DNA from: Aquabacterium sp. A3
GTDB taxonomy: Bacteria; Pseudomonadota; Gammaproteobacteria; Burkholderiales; Burkholderiaceae_C
Assembly: GCF_038069945.1 (NCBI RefSeq)
Contig: NZ_JBBPEV010000004.1
Location: 235,128 to 299,127, forward strand
Length of the DNA: 64,000 bases
Direction of reading: 5' to 3'
This document shows, one piece after another, positions 49,339 to 57,908 of the stretch (position 1 is its first letter; every line of letters begins with the position of its first letter). The notes beneath the pieces were generated by a model. The model ran no database searches. It was given only the letters and a program-made list of their open reading frames with translations, and had not been told where the DNA came from. A program made the translations under genes and the position numbers.

Positions 49339-50151
49339 GTGCTCAATCCGCTGCAATCATCCCTGTTGCCGCCCACCACCCTGGGCACCCGCCACCTGAG
49401 GGTGGCCACCTACAACATCCACAAGGGCGTGCGTGGGATGGGGCCCACCAAGCGCCTCGAGATCCACAACCTGGGCCTGGCTGTGGAAGCCCTCGACGCC
49501 GACATCGTCTGTTTGCAAGAAGTGCGGCGCTTCAACCACCAGGAAGCCCGCACCTTTTCACCAACCCGCTTTGGCGTGCAGAGTTGGCCCAGCCTGCCCC
49601 AGGCCGAGTACCTCGCGCCCGAGGGGTATGAGGTGGCTTACCGCACGAATGCGGTCACCCGCCATGGCGAGCATGGCAATGCACTGCTGGCGCGCTGGCC
49701 CATTGGTGACGTGGGCCACCATGATGTGTCAGACCACCGATTCGAGCAACGGGGGTTGCTGCACGTGCCCGTGCGTTGGCGACAGACCGAGGTGCACGTG
49801 GTGGTGGTGCACCTGGGACTGATACACGCCAGCCGCGTACGTCAAGCCGAACGCGTGGCACAACTGGTGGCCGAGCAAATTCCGGCCGGGGCACCGGTGG
49901 TGGTGGCTGGCGACTTCAATGACTGGAACGAAAAGCTCGATCACATCCTGGCCTCGGTGGGCCTGCATCGCGCAGGCCCGGCGGACCAGGCGCGGGTGGC
50001 CACCTACCCCTCGCTGATCCCCGTGCTGGCCCTGGACCGCGTCTACATGCGGGGCCTGCGGTGCGAGTCGGTGATGGTGCCAAGAGGCAGCACCTGGGCG
50101 CGCTTGTCGGACCACCTGCCCCTGGTTGTCGAGTTGGACTTGCAGGGCTGA
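49339..50151 (+). CDS. Endonuclease/exonuclease/phosphatase family protein
   Basis: A protein of 270 residues of the EEP superfamily. TYNIHKGVRGM, CLQEVRRFN, VVVAGDFNDWNE and LSDHLPLVVEL provide the metal-binding Asn, Glu, Asp and His. The substrate is not known. It starts with a GTG at 49339 and lies just before clsB, a frequent pairing in Burkholderiales. The two are probably co-transcribed (5 bases apart). Confidence 0.83.
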   Translation: MLNPLQSSLLPPTTLGTRHLRVATYNIHKGVRGMGPTKRLEIHNLGLAVEALDADIVCLQEVRRFNHQEARTFSPTRFGVQSWPSLPQAEYLAPEGYEVAYRTNAVTRHGEHGNALLARWPIGDVGHHDVSDHRFEQRGLLHVPVRWRQTEVHVVVVHLGLIHASRVRQAERVAQLVAEQIPAGAPVVVAGDFNDWNEKLDHILASVGLHRAGPADQARVATYPSLIPVLALDRVYMRGLRCESVMVPRGSTWARLSDHLPLVVELDLQG

Positions 50152-50156
50152 TCCAG

Positions 50157-51479
50157 GTGCAAGAACCCACCACGCAAGACGGCCCTGACAGCGAAGGCGT
50201 CAGTCAACTGGCCTGGTATGCGCAGCGCAAGCCGGTCTACACCGGCGGCAACCATGTCAGTCTGCACAAGGGCGGCGATGAGCTGTTTCCGGCGCTGCGC
50301 GATGCGATCGACCAGGCCAGGGGCGTGGTCTGGATGGCCTTCTACATGATCAACCCCCACGGGCAATCCGGCATGGTGCTGCAGGCCCTGATGCGCGCAG
50401 CGCGTCGGGGGGTGGCGGTGCACCTGGTGGTCGATGGACTGGGCTCCAGGGATGCCCCCGCCACCGTGTGGCAAGACCTGCGCGCCGCCCGGGTACAGCT
50501 GGAGGTGTATCGCCCGGTCCATCGCTTGTGGGGCCTTCTGGACGCCAGCCAGTGGCGGCGCATGCACGTGAAGCTGTGCGCCATCGATCATGCCGTGGCC
50601 TTCATCGGCGGCATCAACCTGATCGACGACCGTTTTGACCTGGGGCATGGCTGGAGCGCCCTGCCCAGGCTGGACTACGCGGTGTCGGTGCGCGGGCCGG
50701 CCGTCACACCGGTGATCCACACGGTGCGCGCCATGTGGACCCGCGCCCGGGTGGGCAGAGACTGGCGCGACGATCTGGTTCAGTGGAGTCGTGACCCGAA
50801 CAAGCTGCGATCGCTGCGAACCTTGTGGCAGCAGGCCCGCCTGAAACTGACGCCCAGAGAGCAAGGTCGGCTGCAAGCCGGTCAAAGCTCCCAGCAACCC
50901 ATGCGCGCCGCTTTCGTGTTGCGCGACAACTTGCGACAGCGGCGCACCATCGAGCGCACGGCACTGTCGTCCATCCAGCAGGCTCGTCACCGCATCGACA
51001 TCGTGACGCCCTACTTCTACCCGCGACGCCGCATACGCCTGGCCCTGAGGCAAGCTGCGGCACGTGGTGTGCAGGTGCGCCTGCTGTTGCAAGGCAAACC
51101 TGACTACCGCATCGCCGCCATGGCTGCGCGGGTCTTGTACGCCGAGCTCCAGCGCGATGGCGTGCGCATCCACGAATACCAGTCGGCCTTCCTGCATGCC
51201 AAGGTGCTGGTCGTGGACGACGACTGGGCCAGCGTGGGGTCATCCAATCTGGACCCTCTGTCCTTGGTGCTCAACCTGGAGGCCAATCTGGTGGTGAGGG
51301 ACCGCGGCTTCGTGCAACTGCTCACCCAGCGCCTGGAGCAGGATTTTGCGCACAGCCATGAGATCCAGCCCCATGACCCCACGCAGCCCTCGCGATGGCG
51401 TCGCCGGATCGGACGGGCCATGGTGTCATGGCTGGCCAAAACTTACCTGCGACTGGCGGGGGCCACCGGTCGCTACTGA
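50157..51479 (+). CDS. clsB: Cardiolipin synthase B (phospholipase D family)
   Basis: A protein of 440 residues from the GTG at 50157, with two HKD motifs: HVKLCAIDHAVAFIGG and HAKVLVVDDDWASVGSSNLD. It joins two phosphatidylglycerol molecules into cardiolipin in the inner membrane. There is no N-terminal membrane segment, as in ClsB. I placed the start at the GTG because upstream in-frame codons run into the preceding gene; the true start may differ. Confidence 0.88.
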   Translation: MQEPTTQDGPDSEGVSQLAWYAQRKPVYTGGNHVSLHKGGDELFPALRDAIDQARGVVWMAFYMINPHGQSGMVLQALMRAARRGVAVHLVVDGLGSRDAPATVWQDLRAARVQLEVYRPVHRLWGLLDASQWRRMHVKLCAIDHAVAFIGGINLIDDRFDLGHGWSALPRLDYAVSVRGPAVTPVIHTVRAMWTRARVGRDWRDDLVQWSRDPNKLRSLRTLWQQARLKLTPREQGRLQAGQSSQQPMRAAFVLRDNLRQRRTIERTALSSIQQARHRIDIVTPYFYPRRRIRLALRQAAARGVQVRLLLQGKPDYRIAAMAARVLYAELQRDGVRIHEYQSAFLHAKVLVVDDDWASVGSSNLDPLSLVLNLEANLVVRDRGFVQLLTQRLEQDFAHSHEIQPHDPTQPSRWRRRIGRAMVSWLAKTYLRLAGATGRY

Positions 51480-51499
51480 CACGATGGCTCGCGCCTTTG

Positions 51500-51532
51500 C
51501 CCCCGTCTTGCCCCCGTCTTGTCCCCGTCTTG
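51500..51532 (+). repeat. Three 11-base tandem repeats before the exonuclease gene
   Basis: CCCCCGTCTTG (51500-51510 and 51511-51521) and a near copy TCCCCGTCTTG (51522-51532) end four bases before the ATG at 51537. They occupy the ribosome-binding-site position, and no Shine-Dalgarno sequence is visible there. Confidence 0.85.
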
Positions 51533-51536
51533 CACC

Positions 51537-52568
51537 ATGCCGCGCAACGATGACCTCGTGATACGCCGACCACAGGGGCTGTACTGCCCCCCCGGCGACT
51601 TCTACATCGACCCCTGGCGCCCCGTCGAGCGTGCTGTGATCACTCATGCCCACGCAGACCACGCCCGCACGGGGCACGCGCACTACCTGTGCAGCGCTCC
51701 GGGCATGGGGGTGCTGCGGGCGCGCTTGGGGCCCATCTCCCTGCAAGGACTGCCCTATGGGCATCGGCTGCGCCTGGGCGAGGTGATGGTGTCCATGCAC
51801 CCGGCAGGTCATGTGCTGGGCTCGGCGCAGGTGCGTCTGGAGCATCGAGAGCGTGTCTGGGTGGTGTCTGGCGATTACAAGACCGAGCCAGATCCGACCT
51901 GCACCCCATTCGAGCCAGTGCGCTGCGACGTGTTCATCACCGAATGCACCTTCGGGCTGCCCATCTACCGCTGGCGTCCGGCACAAGAGGTCATGGCAGA
52001 GGTCAACAGCTGGTGGCAGACCAATGCGGCGGCTGGGCGACCATCGCTGTTGCTGGGCTACAGCTTTGGCAAGGCCCAGCGTCTGCTGGCAGGTGTGGAT
52101 GCGGGCATCGGTCCCATCGTTGTGCACCACGCCGTCGAGCCCCTGAATGAAGCCTATCGGGCCGAAGGCGTGGCGCTGCCAGACACCCTGCGCTTTGGCG
52201 ACGTCAAAGACAAATCGCTTTGGCAGGGAGCGCTGGTGGTGGCCCCGCCCAGCGCGACACGTGGGCCAATGTCGCGCGCCCTGCAGCATGCCAGCGATGG
52301 CCTGGCCAGCGGCTGGATGCAGTTGCGCGGCGCGCGGCGGCGCGCCAGCGTAGACCGCGGCTTTGTGCTGTCGGACCACGCCGACTGGCCCGGGTTGATT
52401 CAAGCCATCGCGGCCACCGGCGCTCAGCGCGTCATCGTCACCCATGGTCACGAGGGCGTGCTGGTGCGCTGGCTGCAACAACAGGGCCTGGAAGCCGAGG
52501 CGATGCAGACGGACTATGGAGACGAGCTTGCCAACGATGCCGGGCCGGTGACGCACACGGCGCCATAG
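51537..52568 (+). CDS. Ligase-associated-type DNA exonuclease (MBL fold)
   Basis: A protein of 343 residues of the metallo-beta-lactamase/beta-CASP type. THAHADHARTGH is the metal-binding motif, HPAGHVLGSAQVRLE and VSGDYKTE follow, and ITECTFGLPIY and LSDHADWPGL complete the core. This is the group named ligase-associated DNA damage response exonuclease. The usual partners (ATP ligase, Lhr-like helicase, second MBL protein) are not in the window. Its 3' end overlaps convergent cobC by 55 bases. Confidence 0.82.
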   Translation: MPRNDDLVIRRPQGLYCPPGDFYIDPWRPVERAVITHAHADHARTGHAHYLCSAPGMGVLRARLGPISLQGLPYGHRLRLGEVMVSMHPAGHVLGSAQVRLEHRERVWVVSGDYKTEPDPTCTPFEPVRCDVFITECTFGLPIYRWRPAQEVMAEVNSWWQTNAAAGRPSLLLGYSFGKAQRLLAGVDAGIGPIVVHHAVEPLNEAYRAEGVALPDTLRFGDVKDKSLWQGALVVAPPSATRGPMSRALQHASDGLASGWMQLRGARRRASVDRGFVLSDHADWPGLIQAIAATGAQRVIVTHGHEGVLVRWLQQQGLEAEAMQTDYGDELANDAGPVTHTAP

Positions 52569-53077
52569 CCCGGCGACATGGGCCACTCAGCGGCAGCGGG
52601 CCAGCGCCCCCCGCCGTGCTGTTCGATCCAGCACCGCGCCACGATCCAGCCTGCGTGCCCCACCACCGAAACACCAGCCTGCGGCGCCGCCCAGGCAGCG
52701 GCTCGTTGCATCAAGTGGGCCAGGGGTTCTCCACCACCCGGTGCGTGATGGGCGAAGTCGGCCACCCAGGCATCAAGCTCGGTCTTGGGAATGGTGGCCC
52801 ACCGATGGCCGTCCCAATCACCAAAATCCATTTCACGCAGCGCATCGTCCACCAGGTGCACCCAACCCAGGCGACGCAACCAGCGCCCCACGGCCATGGC
52901 CCGGCGCTGAGGCGACGTCACCACCACCGTCGGCAGACCTCGTCGTTGGGCGTGGGCTTGTATGCGCCGGGCCAGGCGGCGCGCCTTGCGAGGGTCCACC
53001 GGCACGTCCGTGCGGCCGATGCAACGGCCCTCATGCCCGGTGGGCCTGGGATGGCGCCACAGCCAGACGTTCGTCAT
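52514..53077 (-). CDS. cobC: Alpha-ribazole phosphatase, histidine phosphatase type
   Basis: A protein of 187 residues. LWRHPRPTGHEGRCIGRTDVP holds the RH phosphate-binding core; after the His there is Pro instead of Gly, as in other CobC-like proteins. VSVVGHAGW is the second catalytic His. It removes the phosphate from alpha-ribazole phosphate or adenosylcobalamin phosphate. It is the last gene of the B12 operon and shares one base with the cobS stop (TGATG). Confidence 0.8.
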   Translation of the reverse strand: MTNVWLWRHPRPTGHEGRCIGRTDVPVDPRKARRLARRIQAHAQRRGLPTVVVTSPQRRAMAVGRWLRRLGWVHLVDDALREMDFGDWDGHRWATIPKTELDAWVADFAHHAPGGGEPLAHLMQRAAAWAAPQAGVSVVGHAGWIVARCWIEQHGGGRWPAAAEWPMSPGYGAVCVTGPASLASSSP

Positions 53078-53952
53078 CACAGGTACACCGGGTGCACCAC
53101 CGCCAGCCACGCCAGCAGCGAAGCCACCTCGCTCAACTGCTGGCTGGCGCCCAAGGTGTCTCCCGTGAACCCGCCCAGCCGCCGCTTCAACCAGCCCGCA
53201 GTCCACAGCCCGACCAGCACCACCCCCAGCACCGACGCCCCCATGGCCTTGGCCAAGGTGCCGAGCGGCCAATCGCCCAGCCAGAACCACGCCACCACCC
53301 CCGCGGCCACCACGGTCAGGCTGAGCACGGCCGCCCACACCTGAGGCCGCGCCACCGACAGCGCCAAGGGCTTGGCCTTGGCATGCTCGGCGTCGCCCGC
53401 ATAGGGCAGCACCCGCGTCAGCACGACCGGCAACAACCTCGAGATGGCGTGGGCCCACACCAGCCCCACCCCTGCCCACATCAGCAAGACGCGCTGCACA
53501 TGGCTGGCCGTGGCGCTGTCCAGGCCACTCATCCGCTGCGTCAGCAAGGACGTCAGCACCGCCGCCTTCAAACCCAGCAAGAGCACCAAACCCAAGGCGC
53601 CGTAGGTGCCCAGCCGCGAGTCCTTCATGATGAGCAAGGCTTTGTCGCGCGTCACCGCGCCCCCCAGACCGTCGCACGTGTCCGCCCAGCCGTCTTCATG
53701 AAAGCCTCCGGTCAGCCAGACCGTGGCCGCGATGCTCAAGATCACGGCCACCACGGGCGGCCACCACCAGGATGCGAGCACCAGCACCAGGGTGCCCCAC
53801 AGCCCCACCAGCGCCCCCACCAGCGGAAAGTGCCGCATGCTCGCAGGCATCCAGGCCTCGCGCCACCCCACCCAGGCCGGCACCGACACGCGGGTCAAAA
53901 ACTGCACGGCCACCAGAAACAAACGGATCTCGTGAACCAGCGCCTTGAACAT
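53077..53952 (-). CDS. cobS: Adenosylcobinamide-GDP ribazoletransferase
   Basis: A protein of 291 residues with 6-7 membrane segments. The family motif HEDGWADTCDGLGG holds the acidic metal-binding residues. FLVAVQFLTRVSVP at the N-terminus is also typical. It joins alpha-ribazole to adenosylcobinamide-GDP in the inner membrane. Stop/start overlaps (TGATG) join it to cobT upstream and cobC downstream. Confidence 0.92.
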   Translation of the reverse strand: MFKALVHEIRLFLVAVQFLTRVSVPAWVGWREAWMPASMRHFPLVGALVGLWGTLVLVLASWWWPPVVAVILSIAATVWLTGGFHEDGWADTCDGLGGAVTRDKALLIMKDSRLGTYGALGLVLLLGLKAAVLTSLLTQRMSGLDSATASHVQRVLLMWAGVGLVWAHAISRLLPVVLTRVLPYAGDAEHAKAKPLALSVARPQVWAAVLSLTVVAAGVVAWFWLGDWPLGTLAKAMGASVLGVVLVGLWTAGWLKRRLGGFTGDTLGASQQLSEVASLLAWLAVVHPVYL

Positions 53953-55019
53953 CAGGCCCTCGCGTGGGCGGTGCTGACACCCGCCCCGTCAAAGCTGGCC
54001 ATCTCGCACAGCAAGCGGCTGGCCGAGACCAACAGAGGCCACACCACCACCGCGCCCGAGCCCTCGCCCAGCCGCAAGTCCAAACGCACCAAAGGCTGCA
54101 CACCCAGGTGCGACAACATCGCGGCGTGCCCGCGCTCATCGGACTGATGGGCGAACACACAACGCTGCAACACACGCGGCTGCAAGGCCTGCGCCACCAG
54201 CACCACGCTGGTGGCGATGAACCCATCCACCACGATCACGCGGTTCTGGGCTGCCGCAGCCAGGATGGCCCCACACATCATGGCCATCTCGAAACCACCG
54301 AACGCTTGCAACACGTCCAGAGGGGCCAAGGCCCCAGGGTTGGCTTCCAGCGCGCGGGCCAACACCTGGCGCTTGTGCTGTAAGGCCTGGTCGTCAAGCC
54401 CGGTGCCCCGCCCCAGGCATTCATCCAGCGGCAGGCCCGTGAGCCGCGACATCAACAAGGTCGCACTGGAGGTGTTGCCGATGCCCATTTCGCCAAACAG
54501 CACGGCATTGCCCGGCAGTTGTCGCACCAGCTCGGCCCCGTGCCCCAGGGCCTGCGCACACTGGTCTGCCGTCATCGCGGGCCCCTGGGTGCAATCGGCC
54601 GTGCCCAACGCCACCGTGCGCACCTGCAGGTGCGGGTGCGCAGCCGGCTGCGGCACGGCAACACCCGCATCCACCACGGTCATCGCCAGACCATGCTGAC
54701 GCGCCAGCACATTCACCGCAGCGCCCCCCGCCAGAAAATTGGCCACCATCTGCGTCGTCACCTCTTGCGGATAGGCCGACACGCCCTGTTTGGCCAGACC
54801 GTGGTCGCCGGCAAAGATCACCACCTGCGGCTCGCACAGCCATGGTTGCTCCGTGCCCAGGATCAGCCCCAACTGCACGGCCAGCGCCTCCAGCCGGCCA
54901 AGCGCCCCCAGGGGCTTGGTCTTGCCATCGATCAGGCGCTGCAAGCGTGCTGCCAACAAGGCATCCGCCCGGTCATCGACCGATTCCAGCAAGCGCTGCA
55001 ACGTGGTCATGGAGGTCAC
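53952..55019 (-). CDS. cobT: Nicotinate-nucleotide-dimethylbenzimidazole phosphoribosyltransferase
   Basis: A protein of 355 residues. GKTKPLGALGRLE at the N-terminus, FAGDHGLAKQGVSAYP, GEMGIGNTSSA and the C-terminal GEGSGAVVVWPLL are CobT signatures. It makes alpha-ribazole phosphate, the activated lower ligand. The GTG at 55019 has a GAGG five bases upstream and directly abuts the cobO stop; an ATG at 55010 is possible. Its stop overlaps cobS (TGATG). Confidence 0.94.
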   Translation of the reverse strand: MTSMTTLQRLLESVDDRADALLAARLQRLIDGKTKPLGALGRLEALAVQLGLILGTEQPWLCEPQVVIFAGDHGLAKQGVSAYPQEVTTQMVANFLAGGAAVNVLARQHGLAMTVVDAGVAVPQPAAHPHLQVRTVALGTADCTQGPAMTADQCAQALGHGAELVRQLPGNAVLFGEMGIGNTSSATLLMSRLTGLPLDECLGRGTGLDDQALQHKRQVLARALEANPGALAPLDVLQAFGGFEMAMMCGAILAAAAQNRVIVVDGFIATSVVLVAQALQPRVLQRCVFAHQSDERGHAAMLSHLGVQPLVRLDLRLGEGSGAVVVWPLLVSASRLLCEMASFDGAGVSTAHARA

Positions 55020-55589
55020 TCAGTCCTCGATGCCGCGCTGCGCCGGGATGCCCGCCTCATACGCGTGCTTGATCTTGCGCACCTCGCTGACCGTGTCCGC
55101 GATCTCCATCACCTCCGGCGGGCAATCGCGCCCGGTGATGACCACGTGCACGTCACGAGGCCGGTGGCGCAAGGCCTCCACCACCTCCTGCAATTCGATC
55201 CACCCGTAAATCAATGGGTAGGTCATCTCGTCGAGCACCACCAGAAAGGTCTCTCCGGCCTCGATCACCGCACGGGCCCGGGCCCAGCCTTCGCGCGCCA
55301 GTTGCGCCGAATGCTCCAGGTCCTTGCTCTTCCAGCTGAAGCCATCGCCCAAACCTTCGATGGGCACCCCCAAGGCTTCAAACGCACGGTGTTCACCAAA
55401 CCGGGCGCTGGGCACCTTCATGAACTGAAAGATGCGCACCGGCTTGCCTCGGCCATGCGCACGCATCGCCAGGCCGAACGCCGCCGTGCTCTTGCCCTTG
55501 CCATCGCCGGTGTTGACGATGAGCAGGCCGCGGCGCTCTGCCTTTTCGCGTTGTTGGGGGGCTTCGGTGGGTGGGGCTTGAATGTCCAT
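55020..55589 (-). CDS. cobO: Cob(I)alamin adenosyltransferase (BtuR/CobO type)
   Basis: A protein of 189 residues with P-loop [18 protein letters not shown] and later [12 protein letters not shown] and TGRDCPPEV. It adenosylates corrinoids. I used the ATG at 55589 (MDIQAPP); a TTG at 55595 overlapping the upstream stop (TTGA) is an alternative. It lies between a PduO-like gene and cobT. Confidence 0.92.
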   Translation of the reverse strand: MDIQAPPTEAPQQREKAERRGLLIVNTGDGKGKSTAAFGLAMRAHGRGKPVRIFQFMKVPSARFGEHRAFEALGVPIEGLGDGFSWKSKDLEHSAQLAREGWARARAVIEAGETFLVVLDEMTYPLIYGWIELQEVVEALRHRPRDVHVVITGRDCPPEVMEIADTVSEVRKIKHAYEAGIPAQRGIED

Positions 55590-55591
55590 GT

Positions 55592-56119
55592 TCAACCATA
55601 ACTGCGGCTGTGGAATGGCACTTCGGCCACACCTCGCCGTTCATTGATCGTGAGGGTCAACACAAAGAAGTAGTTGCACATCATGTTGCAAAACCGGGGC
55701 AAAAGGGGGTCTACGGTCTTTCCCTCCTGCTCCACGCGCACCATCCAGCGAATGGCCTTCTTGGCCGCCGAGCGCGCCAGATGCAGTTGCGGCACGGGCG
55801 CGCGACCACGCGGCAGCACAAATCCCAAAGGGGGTTGACGCAAGCGCGCACGATGGTGAGTTAAGCGGTCCTGCAGCCACTGAAGATCTGCCTCCGACAG
55901 GGCCATGCGCCCTCGGATTGACCCATTGACATGGAACACCAGCGGCTGCAAGTCGGCCAGGTCTGCGCGGAGATCGGCCCACGTGTCATCGTCCAGCTCG
56001 CTCAGGATGGCGCCCACCAGACCGCACAGCTCATCCGTGACCACCTCGAAGTCGCACAGCGCCGAGGTCTCGTGGATGAAGGGATAACACAGCTCATCCA
56101 GGTTCTTGCTGGCTTTCAT
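55592..56119 (-). CDS. PduO-like cobalamin adenosyltransferase-fold protein, probably degenerate
   Basis: A protein of 175 residues that looks like the PduO/ATR helical-bundle fold. The segment [16 protein letters not shown] recalls the PduO helix after the ATP loop. The [20 protein letters not shown] region recalls the LPGG...LHxAR...RRAER motif, and [16 protein letters not shown] recalls its last helix. The N-terminal TGxGDxGxT ATP loop is missing, and the RAER-type acid is replaced (KKAIR). Catalysis may be lost. It overlaps the btuD stop (ATGA) and precedes cobO. Identity by pattern only. Confidence 0.55.
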   Translation of the reverse strand: MKASKNLDELCYPFIHETSALCDFEVVTDELCGLVGAILSELDDDTWADLRADLADLQPLVFHVNGSIRGRMALSEADLQWLQDRLTHHRARLRQPPLGFVLPRGRAPVPQLHLARSAAKKAIRWMVRVEQEGKTVDPLLPRFCNMMCNYFFVLTLTINERRGVAEVPFHSRSYG

Positions 56120-56916
56120 CGCAGGTCTCCAGCCTCACACGGCAACACCACCGGAGGCGCCGCTTGCAGGTCCACATGCACATCCACCCCATACACCGCC
56201 CTGAGCAGATCTGGACGCAGAACTTCAGCCACCGGCCCATCCATCACCACACGTCCAGCCTCCAGCAACACCAAACGCTGGCAGTAGCGGGCGGCCAGGC
56301 CCAGGTCGTGCAAGGCCACCACCACGGCACCGCCCGCCTGCGCTTGCGTCCGAAGCAGTGCCATCACTTGCAGCTGATGCGCCATATCAAGATGAGAGGT
56401 GGGCTCGTCCACCAGCAACACCTCCGGCTGCCCCGCCAGCAACCGGGCCAGGCACACCCGGGCCCACTCCCCGCCCGACAGACTCCGCACACCACGGTCT
56501 TGCAAGTGCCATACATCGGCCTGCCGCATGGCGTCATCCACCGGCGCATGCGCTTGTCTTTCATCCCCCCAAGGTAAACGGCCCAAGTTAACCACGTCAC
56601 GCACACACAAATCCCACGCCGAGACCGTCTGTTGGGGCAAATAACCCAAGGCACGTGCGCGCTGCAAGGCAGAACAATCCGACAGGGCCCGACCACGCCA
56701 AAACACTCGATCGGGAGCTGCACGACGCCCCCCCCAGATGCCCAGCCCCGCCCTTGACGCCGGCAAGACACCCGACAGCCGAGTCAGCAAGGTGGACTTG
56801 CCCGCACCATTGGGCCCCAGCACCCCCACCATCTCGCCAACGCGCACCACCAGATCCACCCCGTGCAAGCGCCCAGGAACCTGCAACTGCTCGGCCCTCA
56901 ACAAGACGTCGGCCAT
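56116..56916 (-). CDS. btuD: Cobalamin ABC transporter ATP-binding protein
   Basis: A protein of 266 residues: Walker A GPNGAGKST, signature LSGGEWARVCLARLL, Walker B VLLVDEPTSHLD, and switch His in VVALHDLGL. This is the FecE/BtuD subfamily that drives corrinoid or siderophore uptake; the cobalamin role comes from the operon. The start at 56916 shares a base with the permease stop (TGATG). Confidence 0.9.
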   Translation of the reverse strand: MADVLLRAEQLQVPGRLHGVDLVVRVGEMVGVLGPNGAGKSTLLTRLSGVLPASRAGLGIWGGRRAAPDRVFWRGRALSDCSALQRARALGYLPQQTVSAWDLCVRDVVNLGRLPWGDERQAHAPVDDAMRQADVWHLQDRGVRSLSGGEWARVCLARLLAGQPEVLLVDEPTSHLDMAHQLQVMALLRTQAQAGGAVVVALHDLGLAARYCQRLVLLEAGRVVMDGPVAEVLRPDLLRAVYGVDVHVDLQAAPPVVLPCEAGDLR

Positions 56917-57908
56917 CACCACCTCACCCGCTCGCGCCAGACCAGCCAAATGAAAACGGGGGCCCCGAGCAAAGATGTCAGCACACCCAACTTCAACTCC
57001 TGCAAACCCGGCAGGGACCGAACCACCATGTCCGCCACGCACACCAGCCCCGCCCCCAGCGCGGCGGATGACCACAACAGGCGATCAGGGCGGTGCCCCA
57101 CCCAGGGCCGTACCACATGCGGCACGATCAGGCCCACAAAGCCCACGCTGCCGGCCACCGCCACCGAGGCTCCCACCAGAATCGCTGCCCCAACCACCAC
57201 CAGGCGAGATCCCCAGCGCACGTTCACGCCCAGAGTGCCCGCCACGACGTCGCCCAAGCTCAAGGCTGCCAACAAACGCCTCTGCGACCACAACAGCCCC
57301 ATGCCCAGCAGCAAAGCTGCCGCCAGCCAGCCTACCTCCGTCATGCCACGATCGGCCACCGAGCCCATCAGCCAATACACCAGTTCCTGCATGGCAAAAG
57401 GGTTGGGAGCGTAATTCAAGACCAGGGCCAACAACGCCCCACTCACCGTGGACACCGCCAAGCCTGCCATGATCACCATGCTGGCCCGCGCTGAACCAGC
57501 CAGCACCAACATGAACAACAAGGTCAACGCAGCCCCCAGCATGGCGGCCATGGGCACCGCCAACGGTCCCGCCCAAGCCCACCACCCATGGTAGAAAACC
57601 GCCGCAGCCCCCAAGGCAGCCCCCTGACTGGCGCCGGTCAATCCTGGCTCCGCCAAAGGGTTGCGAAGCAAACCTTGCAAGGCTGCGCCTGCCGCACCCA
57701 AGGCGGCGCCCACGCCCAACGCCAGCAGCGTGCGCGGCAAACGCACCTCGCCCACGATCAAGGCCTCGGCCACCAGGTCGCCGCGCCACCACGCACACAA
57801 GCCATCCAGCACGGCCACCGGCTCTGACCCCACGTGCAGGGACACGCTGGCCACAACCAAGAGCATGGCCATGCCAGCCAAGAACTTCAGCGCAGTTGTT
57901 GACGCCAT
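56916..57908 (-). CDS. btuC: Cobalamin ABC transporter permease (FecCD family)
   Basis: A protein of 330 residues with about ten membrane segments. RLPRTLLALGVGAALGAAG, NPLAEPGLTGASQGA, GSVGFVGLIVPH are FecCD-type landmarks. The start at 57908 (MASTTALKFLAGMAMLL) lies within the last 22 bases of btuF. Confidence 0.9.
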   Translation of the reverse strand: MASTTALKFLAGMAMLLVVASVSLHVGSEPVAVLDGLCAWWRGDLVAEALIVGEVRLPRTLLALGVGAALGAAGAALQGLLRNPLAEPGLTGASQGAALGAAAVFYHGWWAWAGPLAVPMAAMLGAALTLLFMLVLAGSARASMVIMAGLAVSTVSGALLALVLNYAPNPFAMQELVYWLMGSVADRGMTEVGWLAAALLLGMGLLWSQRRLLAALSLGDVVAGTLGVNVRWGSRLVVVGAAILVGASVAVAGSVGFVGLIVPHVVRPWVGHRPDRLLWSSAALGAGLVCVADMVVRSLPGLQELKLGVLTSLLGAPVFIWLVWRERVRW

